Shown here piece by piece: positions 1-12,256 of a stretch of 64,000 nucleotides of DNA. The notes beneath the pieces were generated by a model. It saw only the letters and a list, made by a program, of their open reading frames with translations. It was not told the DNA's origin and searched no databases. The translations under genes and the position numbers were made by a program. The stretch covers positions 6,386,001 to 6,450,000 of the forward strand of contig JAFREQ010000035.1 of NCBI GenBank assembly GCA_025331565.1, read 5' to 3'. The DNA is from Holacanthus passer (lineage: Eukaryota; Chordata; Actinopteri; Pomacanthidae). The first letter of the stretch is position 1; each line of letters starts with the position of its first letter.

Positions 1-135
1 ATATGAAGAAGCATATATATCTCATCTGGAACAAGGTCCAGCAGTGCAATGCAGATAAAAACAAAGTGACTTTATGGTTCTATGTCATTGTTTGTCTCTA
101 GTGGTTTGTCAGTGACACTGGCTCTCTGTCTGCAG

Positions 136-283
136 GAGGCTGGCAGGCTGCCCCCCTCTGCTGGACGCTGACGATTTAGTCCGGATGAAAGAGCCCGACT
201 GGAAGTGTGTGTACACGTACATCCAGGAGTTCTACCGCTCTCTGGTGGAGAAAGGCCTGGTCAAAACCAAAAAGAGGACGTAG
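136..283 (+). CDS. smtn: Smoothelin, last coding exon (partial; gene continues left of window)
   Basis: A single terminal exon follows a ctgtctgcag acceptor and ends at TAG 281-283. It encodes 48 residues plus one base of a split codon. They form the last helix of a type-2 calponin-homology domain (MKEPDWKCVYTYIQEFYRSL) and a short basic tail ending GLVKTKKRT. Smoothelins are actin-associated proteins of contractile smooth muscle, and the C-terminal CH domain is their only globular domain. The PDWKCVYTYIQEFY core and the GLVKTKK tail are what I remember of smoothelin rather than of smoothelin-like 1/2 or cytospins, whose last CH helix differs. The downstream neighbour inpp5j is also next to SMTN in human, which supports the call. 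Which fish duplicate this is cannot be told. Confidence 0.8.
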
Positions 284-1940
284 ATGACTTTCATGATTGG
301 CTGTGATTTCAATCTGAGGTCAAAAAGATATTATGCACCTTTTTCAACTGAGTATTTACAGTTTGTCTGTGATCTTAGAGCTGCCACAAAGGAGAAGTTT
401 AAGTATTTGATGTGCCTGGATGTAAATGCACAATGTGTAGCACTTGTATGGGTTTGTGTGTTAGCAGGGACTTAATGTGCTCTCAGTGGACAGCTGGCTC
501 TTAGGATCAGTACATTCCACTGAGATTACACATCTGTATTAATCCCAGTCAGAGCCATAGACAATCTGGGAACGAGTTTTATGACGATGCTGTTCTGATT
601 GTGTGAGTATTAAAGACACACTTAATAAATATCCATTCCATCATACACGCTGTTGTTCTCTAACTATAACTGATTTTTAAATTAAATGGTGCTGTAGACA
701 CCAAAGTATTTTATTTGTCTGATAATCAGCATCTCCACTTGCTTAATTTAAAACTGTTTGGCCAGCACTTTGTCATAAATTCAGAGCTATGTTGTATGAA
801 TGTGGGATGTATAAAGTTAAAAGGGCACTTCAGGGATTTTATGCATGAAGTTTGGTTTAGTCATCACAAAAAGTGAGGAGGAGTAATCATCCTGTTTAAT
901 GTCAAATGCAGTGCTGGAGTGCTTCATCTGAGTGAACTGAATTGATAACAGAAAGCTGGGATGTTTACTGGCAGGAGGGACACATTGTTAGGGACTATCT
1001 AAACCCCTATCATCTCCCTCTTGTGAGGCCTCCGACTTCATTGAGGTTCAATACTAAATAGCTGGAATTCTCAGTCCTTTAATACTAAGAATTCCTTAAA
1101 TAAAGGGAAATTTGGGTATTTTTCAACCTGGACCTCATTTTGCCATGTTTTTGTGTCTAATTGACTAATTGGGACAACAGTGATTGTCAAGCAGCAGCCG
1201 ACAGACACAAAATGGGCTGCAATGTAATCCTTTGGGGCAATTGCACACCATCAATGTTAGTTCACTAAAAGTGCTTTTTTTTAAAAACAGATTGTTATTC
1301 TTAGTGTCTTACACCATTATGGAAAGGATCCCTACAAAGACAGAACTTTTTGTTAAGGAGTAAGGTCATTTTTGTTCAACCAGAAACAGCTCTCACTCTG
1401 GTCAAAGCTCCATTGACAGAAACATCAATTAAACCTCGCAGATCATAAGTCTTTCCACTCTTCCAACAATCAGCTCAAGTTTGGCCTTAATTCACCCTTA
1501 ATTCTCAGATTTAGAAATGAATATATTCTGGCTCTAATTGCCTCTTGCTCCTCTACTTTCAATACCCCATAAACATATAGCAGGGCCTCAAATCTACTGT
1601 GCTGAATCAACACATTTTGGCACAGTCTCTGCAAAAATGTAACTCTATAACCTACAAGCACAAAAGTATTTTTAATTGCAGTGTTATTTTTATTATTGCA
1701 TTAGATTGTAAAGGGTGTCCAACTGTTATACAGACATCACAGAGGGAGCAGACAGGTAGCTTTACCACACTGAACTTTAATTATTGGCTGGCTGATCAAT
1801 TAATTCAGCGTCAATCAGTGACGCAATAATGACAGATCGATGCGTCACTGATAGGGCAGATGCTCAATTATTTCTGACCGGATGCACTTTGTTTTTGCCT
1901 TTTCCTGCTCTGCACGTGTGCTCATGTTTTACCCAGGGTG
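284..1940. other. smtn 3' UTR and smtn-inpp5j spacer
   Basis: No coding exon was seen. The smtn 3' UTR probably ends soon after the ATTAAA at 609-614 or the AATAAA at 624-629. The rest is AT-rich unique sequence with no convincing domain-coding stretch on either strand. Confidence 0.5.
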
Positions 1941-1944
1941 CACT

Positions 1945-1978
1945 TAGAGAGAGCGAGAGAGAGAGAGAGAGAGAGAGG
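1945..1978. repeat. (GA)n microsatellite
   Basis: An almost pure GA dinucleotide tract of about 34 bases with one interrupting C. It lies just upstream of or within the GC-richer block that forms the presumed inpp5j promoter and 5' UTR. GA tracts are common at fish promoters, but no function is claimed. Confidence 0.85.
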
Positions 1979-1979
1979 T

Positions 1980-2425
1980 GCACTGATGCCAGGCGGCTGA
2001 TGGGTCGGTGCGCGGCCGGTGTGCAGGAGGTTGCAGGCGGGATGCTGCTGACCGAGAACAAGTGCACAGCTGCTCTATAGACGGCGAGAAGAAGAAGCCA
2101 CCCGCTGTTGTTTCACAGCACAAACATCAACATGCAAGAGTCGGGACACATGAAGCGTGAGCGCCTCCTGTCCTGACAGTCCCCGCGGTGCGCTCTGCTT
2201 CCCAGCCCGGAGACGTCCGCTGCACCGCCGGGTCGCATCCGTGCTGCAAGGCTGCAAGGGTCGGTCCGTCCCCTGGACCAAAACCTCCATCGCGTGCTCT
2301 CGCCTTTCGCGTTGATTAAGACCGAGGGAGACTGATGCTCTTCTTCTCCGTGCATGTGTGAGATCACCTTTCCGGTTCACCTTGAAAATACCAAAAAAAA
2401 AAACCAAAACAACAACGCATGAACG
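1980..2425 (+). other. inpp5j: inpp5j 5' UTR exon 1 and promoter-proximal region
   Basis: This block is clearly richer in GC and CpG than its flanks and ends in a good donor (gaacg|gtaagaca, intron from 2426). The left edge is a guess because the transcription start cannot be seen. The last ATG in the exon (2419-2421) opens a three-codon upstream ORF after splicing. Its stop overlaps the main start codon (see findings). Confidence 0.5.
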
Positions 2426-3090
2426 GTAAGACAGATGTTTTCATGGTGTGTGAGCTGCTTCGTGTTTGTGTTGCTTTTGCATGCAAAATTGTGTTTTCTG
2501 GTGTTTTTCCACGAGTCCAGGCTTTGTAGATGATGGAGCTGTCTTTCAGACTTGCAGGCTCAGAGACTATGAAACATGATAAAGGGCCCATTTGTTTCCG
2601 TCTGTGCCATTTAAGCTCTGAAAGTTTCCACTGTTCAAGTGAATTCAATGCAGACCTGTCTGATTGCCCAATGCTGTGTTTTGCAGGTTACTACTGTGGT
2701 CACATGAAAGAGATCCTGATTTGCATATGATGAATGATTAAAGAGAGGTGTTTGATTTCTGTGTGGGAGGGCCCATGAACAAAATGGTGGGAGGCCCTTG
2801 TCCTCCTGTCACATCCTCTTCCTTGTGACCTACAGTATCTGTTGACATTGTCTGATGTGCTCCATTATCTGCAGCTGGGTGTCTCATCTGACTGGCATGG
2901 TTCACTTTCTTAAGCAAGAGAAAGAGATCAAATGGTCGTTGAACAATGAAAAGCTTTTCTCTGTGTTACTATCCCATAATGATCACCAGCAGTTCTGTCT
3001 TTTGCTTTGTAAACGGGTCAGGGTCTAATTAATGCTGCTAGGCAATAAGCATGTTATCCAGGACACAGGTCCAAAGTTAGTTCCTCAGCC

Positions 3091-3532
3091 TAATGGTGGA
3101 AAATAATTACTCAAATATTGCACTTAAGTACAATTGCTTGTACTTTACTCAAGTATTTATTTCCATTTTATGCTACCTCATACTTCTACTCTACCTCAAG
3201 GCAAATATTGTACTTTTTCCTCCACTACATTTACCTGACAGCATTTATCTGAATCAACTAATAAATTATGATGTAACATTATAGATACTCAGCAGTATAT
3301 AAAGTAATTTAACAACTGCAGCATTAAAAAGATGTGTACACACAAATGCATCCATAGTTATAATCAAATTAGATAATATGATTGAGTCTTTTGTCTTTTG
3401 GTACTATGAGTATTATTTCAGTGCTAATACTACTTTTATGTCAATCACAATTTGAATGCAATAATGCAATATTTCTGCACTGTGGTATTGCTGCTTTCAC
3501 TTAAAAGATCTGAGTACTCGTTCCACCCGTGC
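3091..3532. mobile_element. Non-autonomous DNA element (fish GGTGGAA...TTCCACC family), copy 1
   Basis: The left end (GGTGGAAAATAATTACTCAA) and the right end (reverse complement GGGTGGAACGAGTACTCAG) form imperfect terminal inverted repeats. The interior is the AT-rich text with phrases such as acttgtactttact and tccattttatgctac that recurs through percomorph genomes. Related partial copies are at 8929-9215 and 25950-26200. It lies in inpp5j intron 1. The superfamily (hAT-like) is remembered, not proven. Confidence 0.65.
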
Positions 3533-3757
3533 CTCAGCCCAAAGTGCCTTCTCATGATAACGTCATCAGTGATGCCTGTGGAGCTTGATGCAGACAGGTG
3601 CTCGGTGTAATATGACGCTTTCTCTCAGCTTCCGCTCTGCATGCAAATCCTTTGCTGTTTCACCTGTTTGCCAAGGACTCACTGACTGATGTTGAGATCC
3701 TGTTTTTATCTCAAATTGCTGTCTTATAATTATCCACATGCTGCCTGTTGCAGGTTG

Positions 3758-6700
3758 ATGGATCACATGCAGCAGAAGCACATCAGCACGGAGCCATGTG
3801 GGCCCAAAGTGCAACCTGGCCCCTGTGCATTGATAGGAGCTGGTCCAGGTTTACCTCCGCAGCTCGCAGTCCAGGAACCACCTCTCATCAGCCCATCAGA
3901 GGTGCTCAAGAAACAGCCTGGATTGAGCCCCTTGTCGGCTGCAGTTGCACCTATGAAAGTGACAGACCAAATGCAGTCAGGGCAGCCGAAGTCTGGGTCC
4001 ACTCCAGCAACACTGGTAAGCATAAGCCGACCAAGACCGACCGCTCTCGGAACTAAACCCGCTCCAAAGACGACCAGAATCTCAGCGGACCCCTCCAAGG
4101 AAATTCATTTGATCCCAGTTTGCATCCCCGGACCTCAGAGTGCCAACGTCCTGCCGCATTCCCCGACAGAGTCCCCCTTCTCCCTTCCCAGTCCTCAGAG
4201 CCCCCACAGCCCTCAGTCTTACACCAGCCAGCCTTACCTGAGCCCCAACCTTAGCCTCAGCCCCAAACCCAGCCTCAGTCCTCAGCCACAGAGGACCACC
4301 TCACCTGGCAGCTCAACACAGAGCCAGGTGCAGTCCGAGAAGCCAGGAGAGAACAATGACTTCAGGTGAGGGAAACAATCACACCTTTATTCAAACATTT
4401 CTACATGACTTAGCCTGAGCGAGACTTTAAAAGGATTCTCGTCTCACCGCTGTGAGTGCTGTTCAATCTTACGTCTAAATACATCTGCAGAAGCTGTCCT
4501 TCAGTCAGCAGCTGTAAGAAGGCTGATGGGTGCCAGACCATGTCACATGAATCAAAGCTGCAAATTTTACTAAGAGCTTTGTGAACCTGACAGAGTGACA
4601 GAGCCACATTTTGTTGGCAGATTTCCCAGAGGCGCACTTTTGTTGTGCTCATCGCTCATGAACAACGGCTGCCTGTAAAAATCTCTGTTTAAATTTCTTG
4701 AACTTTGTTTATATGAAGGACGAAACCTGCCTGAAGGGCTTCAGACAGTAGCAACCACTGCCAGTCCTACTGTCACACGTTTCTCATCTCATAGATATGG
4801 TGGATTGTATGTTTCAGCCGATTAACCAGAAAAACACATATACTTTACATTCAAAGCACGTCCTTTCATGTCAGTATGGTATGAAAATCCACTTGCATAG
4901 AAAGTGTAATCCATCATACCAATTGTGTTTTTATTTATTTTATTTTATTGTCAGGGTCATGTTATAGTTGCCAGGTAATAGCGTAGTAATCAGGTACCAC
5001 GGTTATCTATGTTGTGTGGATTACAATTTTGTAAGCAAACAAGAACATTTGTAAAGAAAAATGTGGGTTTGTTCATTTCTGACATTAAGATTTTACTGTT
5101 CAGCCAACTCTCAGGTCTAAAATAGCAATGTGTCCTTGAATGCACCAACAGGAAGAGTTTTCAAAAGAAATAACGTGATGAAAATAGAACATTGATGAAA
5201 ACAAATAAAGGTGACTATAGTAGTGAGTATAGTAGTAAACTATAATAGCTCAAGCACATTTCCAATTTCTGTATGTTGACTTTCATGTTAAAAGATACTG
5301 AAATGAATGGAAACAAACAGCTGGAAGAGAGAAAATCTTATCTTATGGTTTGCTTTTGAAAAAGTTTGGCAATAATGTAAATAAATCATTTGTGGTTATT
5401 GTGTTAAAATATACAAAAGCCACCATTGCTGTCTTCTGGCACTTACACACACACACTCACATGCACACTCACACCTTAGTCATCATCGAGGTACAAAGAG
5501 GTGCTTAATTGTGCTTATCTTTTTTTCTATATACAGCAACTCTAATGAAAGCTCTCTCTCTCTCTGAGGATTACAGCACAGATTACGTCCTCTTTCAGTC
5601 TACGGTATATATATAGTACTTACATCTAATGCAGCATTTCCACTGTTTCTATCGTCTGAAAGGGTGTACATCGTCACATGGAACGTGGGATCAGCTGTCC
5701 CGCCAGATGACATCACTTCTCTGTTCGGACCAAATGTTTCAGATGGGAGCGTTGACATGTTTATCATCGGGTAAGCAGGCTCAGCAGTGCCAAAGAGACA
5801 GCCGCGAGTGCCCACTCAGTCATCTGTGTTCACTTTGATCCGTCCCTTCCTGTTACCCATCACTGTCCTCTGTATTCATGCTTCATTTATACTTGTTAAT
5901 GACAGATCTCTACTTCTCTGGCACTGCACAGACTCCAGGAAGTCAACTCCATGATAAACAAGAGGCTGAAGGATGCTCTTTTTTCAGATCAGTGGAGTGA
6001 GCTTTGCATGGACACACTCAGTCCTTTTGGATATGTTTTGGTCAGTAAGGAATTCAATCTGATGTAATTTATATCAGACATACTCTCGTTTTGCTATTAT
6101 AAAATCGAGTTTATTTTCCATGTATCCCATCCCTTTAGGTGGCATCCCAGCGTATGCAGGGAGTGCTGTTGCTGGTTTTCTCTAAATTCTGCCATCTTCC
6201 ATTCCTCAGAGGTGTGCAGACACAGAGTACACGCACAGGACTGGGGGGATATTGGGTAGGTGCTGCGCATTGATAAGCTGTTCTGACTTCTCAGATTTAT
6301 CATGTTGCAAAATTTGTAGCTGCTTTGTGTCAGTGGGGTTTAGGGGAGGGGGTGTGTTGAAAGGTGGTGTGCGTGCTCCCGCCTGTCAGCAGGCGTGTGC
6401 ATGCGTGGGTGCATATGTCAGTGTGTGACCTTCCCGTGCGTGTTGATGTCAGCATCACCCCTGGCTGCTGCTGGTGCAGTCTCCTTCTCTTTGAGGTCAG
6501 TGCAGCAGCACGCTGTCTGGCTTTCTGGTTGTGTGACTCAGGGGCAGGAAAAACATCCTGTCTTTGTCCCTGAACTCAGATATGGTTAATACATACCAGC
6601 ATTTTTTTTCAAATTTGATTTTAAAGGCTCTATGCGTAAGGAATCCACTCACTGTGTCCTCTCTTTACCCTTCTTTCTCACTCTAAGGGGAATAAAGGGG

Positions 6701-9700
6701 GCGTCAGCGCGAGGATGACAGTGTTTGGCCACCCGGTGTGTTTTCTCAATTGTCACCTGCCAGCTCACATGAGGAACCTGGAGCAGCGGATGGAGGACTT
6801 TGAAAGCATCCTGCAGCAGCAGCAGTTTGATGGAGGGACTGCCACCGGTGTGCTGGACCACGAGTGGGTGACATCATTTTTACATTATGAGTTTAATTCA
6901 TTCAGCTGAAGACTGAGCAGCCATGAATAAGATGCACATCACCATTCAGCAGTCAATCAATAAATCACAAATAAATATCACACATTCATTCATAAAATAC
7001 ATTTTAGTGTTTATTTGCACAAAAATGTTTCAGACCACTCACGCTTTTTCTTAGAAGTCAAACTTTAAATCCTACCTTTTTTTTTTTTTAATTTAATTGT
7101 CATAATTGCATTTTTTGGTGTATTTTTTTCTGTCCTCAGTGTCTTGTTTTGGTTTGGGGATTTAAATTTCCGTATTGAAGACTATGACATCCACGTGGTG
7201 AAATGTGCCATTGACAGTAATAAGCTGCCTCTTCTGTGGGAGCGAGATCAGGTGAGGCACCTTTGACATTTTAAAACATTCGCCCCTTCACAGACACATT
7301 GATTTTTCTGGAAGGCCTCACACCACCTGTTTGTCCCTTGGCCGTCGACCACGACCAACAGAGGGCGCACAAAGCAGCACAAACTGAACAAACAGCACCT
7401 TCTGTCAAGTTGAATGAAATTCATCCAGGCATGTGACCTGCTCTGTTTCTCCCACTATTTGTCAACTCTACAGCTCAACATGGCTAAAAGCACAGAGTCC
7501 ATCCTGGAAGGCTTCATTGAGGGACCACTCAAATTCCCACCTACCTATAAATTTGATGTGGGCACCCATACGTATGACACCAGGTTCGTTCAGTTTTCTC
7601 CATCGCAAACTTACTCCATCAGATCTGAAGTGAGGCTCAGTCCTGCTGTGACAATCTGTCCCTCTTTGCTTCTTTTCTGTCAGTGCTAAGAAAAGAAAGC
7701 CTGCGTGGACAGATCGCATCCTCTGGCGCCTTCGTCGTACCGGCTCCCCGGTTCCTACCCACAACGCAGCACTGCAGCGGGGTCTTACCTCGTGGTTGGG
7801 TGGGGCGACTAAAGTGACACAGCATGTGTACCGAAGTCACATGGGCTACACCATCAGTGACCACAAGCCTGTTTCTGCTGTGTTTTCACTGCATGTGAGA
7901 CAATATTTCACACATTTCCTCAAATATACTGTAAATTTAGGATTTTAGTTTCATTTAACTGTGTTTTTTCTAGTTCCCATTCAAGGTGGGTACGCCCCTG
8001 GTGGAGCTGCAGGTAAACAAGGAGTGGTGTAAAGTTTCAGATGCTACAGTCAGATTCACCGTTGCATCAAATTATCAGCGCAGCTCATGGGACTGGGTTG
8101 CGATATACAAGGTAATTCTTGAAATATTTTTCCTCAGACACTCAGGATAAATTCTTACAATTTGATGCCCGCTGTCAGTGTTTGATGCCATTTGTTACTT
8201 CTGCACAGGTTGGGTTCAGACATCACAAAGATTACCAGGCTTACATATGGGCCAAGGGAGAGCATGCAACACAGGTGTGTCAGATACTGAAGTTCACACA
8301 TTTATTTTGCGCCACAGCTGAATTCAGGGTTAATTTATTTCTGTTTTTTTCTTCACCAGGTGACGTTTTCAGAGGAGGATTTGCCAAGAGATGATTGTGA
8401 ATACATGCTGGGTTACTACAGTAATAATATGAACAGTATTGTTGGACTGTCAACACCAATTCAGGTGAGAAAAGTACATATACTGTGCATGGCCAAAACT
8501 ATATGGACACACACAGCCATGTGTGACTGTTGAATTTATCATTTTAAAATCTATGGTCATTATTACGCTGCTATAACAACCTCCACTCTTCTGGGGAAAT
8601 TTTCCACAAGACTTAGAGACCAGGCTGCAGGGACAAGAGCTTTAGTGAAGCCAGTCACTGATGGTGAGCGGTAGGCTGGCTCACAGCTGACAATCCAGTT
8701 CAGCCCAAAGGGGTTGGAGGAGATTGCGATCAGGACTTTGCCCAGGCCAGTCAGGTTCTTCCACGTCAGCTGGAAAAAACATTATCTTTATAAACCTGTT
8801 TTAACGCACATGTTGGCATGTCGAAACAAGAATGGACTTGCTCCAAGCTTCCACGAAGTTGAAAACACCTGATTACTAGTGTAAATAATATCATTGTGTG
8901 CTGTAGAATTAAGATTTCTCGTAATTAGTGGTGGAAAGTACATCAAATTCATCATATACTGTATTTAGGCACATTTTTGAGATACTTGTAGTCAGAGGTG
9001 ACATGATCAACAGAATCAACAGAAAATAAATAAATCATAAATCACACTTTTTAAATTTTAAACAGTAGGTAATCATCACACTGACAGAGGGCATTCTGTT
9101 GCACAATTATCAGTTTTACTTTTGATACACTGAGGACATTGTACTGGTAATATTTATGTATGTTTACTTAAGTAAAATATTGAATGTAGGACGTTTCCTT
9201 AAGGTGACGATTTTTTATTACTTTTTTTTACTGAAGGATATGAAGAGCTGTGCCCACATACTTTTGTTCCTATAGTTTCCTTTTTACCATCCTTGCTCAT
9301 CCAGCTTTCTTCTCGTGAATCCTCCATCCTAAACAGATTAGGATTCCGGTCCACAGCCCCACCACACATCGCTCTGACAGCTCAGACGTCAGCTCAGAAG
9401 ATGACAGCACTCTGGTTCTGCTGGCTCCAAACTCCCGCAGCCCGAGCCCTAAAACTGGCAAACACCACCATCGACACCGTCGTAGCCGCAGCCCCGCTGT
9501 CCCTGCTCTTTCCTCCAACCCCCTCCCCTCCCTGCAGGGCCTCAGCCTCTGTCCTCGCTCCAAAGAAGGCCAGAGTCGCAGCCGTTCACCCTGCTCTGCC
9601 GCTAAGAAGGAGCGACTGGTCTCCCCCAACACCGTGCAGTCTCCGGCCCTCAGCCCGCTCAGTCCCCGCAGCCCTGTGTCTCCAGGCGGAGGGGTGACTG

Positions 9701-9810
9701 CACCGGAGGCCCTGATCGCTGCCATCTTGGGCGAACACAGACCAGCTCAGGTTAGCCCCACAGGGGTCAAACAGATAGGAAAGACAGATGAAACACTGCA
9801 TAGAATATAA
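3758..9810 (+). CDS. inpp5j: Phosphatidylinositol 4,5-bisphosphate 5-phosphatase J (PIPP)
   Basis: The 12 coding exons are 3758-4365, 5663-5770, 5932-6040, 6139-6255, 6688-6863, 7140-7251, 7474-7583, 7684-7894, 7974-8111, 8209-8274, 8360-8464 and 9337-9810. The product is 777 aa with all phases closing. Residues 1-202 are a Pro/Ser-rich low-complexity region. The 5-phosphatase domain begins at about 203 (VYIVTWNVGS). Motif I is FWFGDLNFR (376-384), motif II RKPAWTDRI (451-459), and the SDHKPV signature is at 505-510. The SKICH domain spans about 518-620. The Arg/Ser/Pro tail (621-777) holds at least four RSXSXX 14-3-3-type motifs (RSDSSD, RSPSPK, RSRSPA, RSRSPC). The family removes the 5-phosphate from PI(4,5)P2 and PI(3,4,5)P3 at the plasma membrane and ruffles, damping PI3K signalling. 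The start ATG at 3758 is the first in-frame ATG after the exon-2 acceptor. The last exon could instead be spliced at 9750 (CAG|gttagc), which would change the final 20 residues. AATAAA at 10576 fits the 3' end. Confidence 0.93.
8496..9283 (-). mobile_element. Decayed Tc1-like DNA transposon in inpp5j intron 12, split by another element
   Basis: The left edge reads ACTATATGGACACAC. The right edge, reverse-complemented, reads ACTATAGGAACAAAAGTATG, so the two form degraded terminal inverted repeats. The minus strand at about 8580-8770 still translates to DWPGQSPDRN followed by PLWAEL. That is the conserved catalytic-core surround of Tc1/mariner DDE transposases, interrupted by stops. A second repeat (8929-9215) sits inside it. 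It is clearly not a functional transposase gene. Confidence 0.7.
8929..9215. mobile_element. Non-autonomous DNA element (GGTGGAA family), copy 2, inserted in the Tc1 remnant
   Basis: It starts agtggtggaaagtac and ends with the characteristic ttacttaagtaaaatattgaatg. Both match the family seen at 3091-3532. Its position between the two ends of the Tc1-like remnant means it inserted later. Confidence 0.6.
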
Positions 9811-12250
9811 TCATCAATAGTTAAAAGGAGGTACTGTGCAAGGAGAACAAAGGCAATATCCATGCATTCAGAGTCTGATCTGATCCCAAGACACTGTGCT
9901 CGTAGAAGCAGCACATTTAATGACTCCTAATGTAGTTTGCAAACATTCCGCATTGTAGCCCCGCAGCTCTCTGTTTCTGAATCGACCATCATCTCATACA
10001 CTGTGTGTATCTTGGAGTCAAAGATGTGTCCAGACTCCTGATAACAAGTGCTTTTATAGACTCATAAGCTATATCATACTTAAACAAACATATTGAATGT
10101 GAAACCAAAGTCGGAGTAAACCTGTGAAGGATGTGAGCAGTCGTTATTGACAGCAATATGGATCCATGTAAACAGTCTCATATCAAAGTAAGGACCCTGG
10201 ACCAGACGTATTGATGGTATCATAGTTCACAACAGAGAGTGTGTTTGTGTGTGTTTGCGTGTGTGGCGGGGGGGGTGCAGGCCTATGTGTTAAAAACATA
10301 AATGTTTAAAGTGTTAACTCTATAGTTCTTGGTCTGTATTCATAAAATTATTCTAATGTATCCAAGAATAGAGGTAGAGCATTTCACCACATCAGTCAAT
10401 CTGAAATGTACATGTGACCGTGTGACTTGGATAGTAATCTTTTAGATCGATGCTCTTTTTCTTAGCAGCTTTGTGAATACAGCCCCTGTTCTATAGAGGC
10501 CAGTGAGCGGATGTTTAGGCTAATGTGTTTGTTTCGCTTCAAGGAAAAAGTGTCATGTAACTGTGTGAGTGTGCAAATAAAACAAGAACAAACAGAAAGT
10601 CAACTGACAAAATACTGTTTATTGGACAAACACTACTTAAAACTCATACTTAAAGTATGACGTTGATATCATGCAACAGCAGATGGACAACAGCTTGTTA
10701 AGTTTCATGAAAGAATAAGACAATTTTCAATTAGAAACAACAAAACAAATGTTAATCTTGGAACATCCATGGCATTAGATGAGACAAAGAAGATCTCAAT
10801 GTGTGCACAGCTTATGGTTTGCCCTGATGTTTGTAATCAAGATAATCACTTTTTGGATTAACAAGTGGGTCTAAAACCAAAGAGAGACACTGAGGCTGCA
10901 CAAGCTGAACAAGCACACCAACAGGAATCATCCTCTGTCCGGTAGGTTTTACCTGATGGACTGACAAAACTGCATAGTTCACGTGTAGCTGGCAGCAGAA
11001 AGTTAAGTGGTCAAACCTCAATCAACATTACAGATCCACTCAATTGCCATTGGGTGTTTTTACCCCCTCCACATATCAAGCAGAAACAAAATTTTAGTTT
11101 AATTCCAATAAAGTTTGGCAGTGGATGAGATAGTAATCCTTGGTACGATTTTAAATCAAGATTTTTGAATTAGGTGATTCTAAGTCAGTGGCTCCCAGAC
11201 TGGGGAACATGATGAGAGGGATAAAGAAAAAAAACTTCCACAGAAAACTGTTCCTCTTTTCTTCGGTTCTTTGGTTTGTTTTCATTTTGGTCTCGTGTAA
11301 ATACTCTCGCCTCTTCAAGCCTTGGCTAAATTCTTTTATCTCTTCAAGCCTCTAAAAATCCTAATGAGTGAAATACTGCATAGTCTCACATCTTCAGGTG
11401 CCTTAAAATTCTTAAAATAAATGATAGACTCATACTTTCACCTCTTCCAGCAAATCCTTAAAATTGCATTTGGTGCATCTTACAACTTATTACTGGAGTG
11501 TAATTGCACTCATGTATTCATGGTCTATTCTACTGTTTTTTGCATTTTATTTCATTTATCTAATTGTTTAAATCTGAATATTCCCTCTATCAAATTTTGT
11601 TTCTTATGGGCTCTGAATGTCATAGTAGTCATGTTTTTCTTTGCCTTTGTAAAGCACTTTGAATTGCCTCTGTTTGCTGCCTTTAGAAACCCCTCAATTA
11701 AGTGAAATATTTCATTATTACTTTCACCATTGCATGCTACTAAAGAACCTTAAATTATGTAAAATACTTCACCGTTTAAAGACTGTAAATGTGCTTAAAT
11801 TAAGTCAAATCCTAGATGGATATACTTATAACCTGTTATGAGGAATCACAAGCTAAAGAAAAAGGTTGACAACCAATTTCCAAGTAAAAAACAGTATGTA
11901 GCAGCTGACAAGTCACCTGAAGTTTATCTAATGATAATATTTCACTCCAGGAACAATGATTATCTTAATTAGGACCCGCCCATTTGCATCACGTGGCCTG
12001 TGTTCAACAACAACATTGGCTGCAGAGAAATGACTTGAAGGGTCTGAAGAAGTTGTTCAGCCAGATAAATACAGCTGTCCGTGTCTTTCTGTATTTCACC
12101 CTGTGAGCCGATACCCCAACCAGCGTGGTCACTTTGTGTATGTGTGAGCAGGATACCGAGGAAAAGGCTGTAAAACCTGTCCGGCCTCCAAACTCTATCA
12201 GCGCGTCTCGGTATCCGAACAGCTAGCTTGTTAGCTAACAGTGTGTTTAT
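9811..12250. other. inpp5j 3' UTR and inpp5j-mat2a spacer
   Basis: The 3' UTR probably ends at AATAAA 10576-10581. No gene was found between there and mat2a. A stretch at about 11460-11700 contains ttgtaaagcactttgaattgcc, a phrase typical of fish retroposon tails, so it is probably an old retroposon fragment (low confidence). The last 250 bases, with an inverted CCAAT box (cattggctg near 12014) and several CpGs, probably contain the mat2a promoter and 5' UTR. Confidence 0.5.
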
Positions 12251-12256
12251 TGAAAA

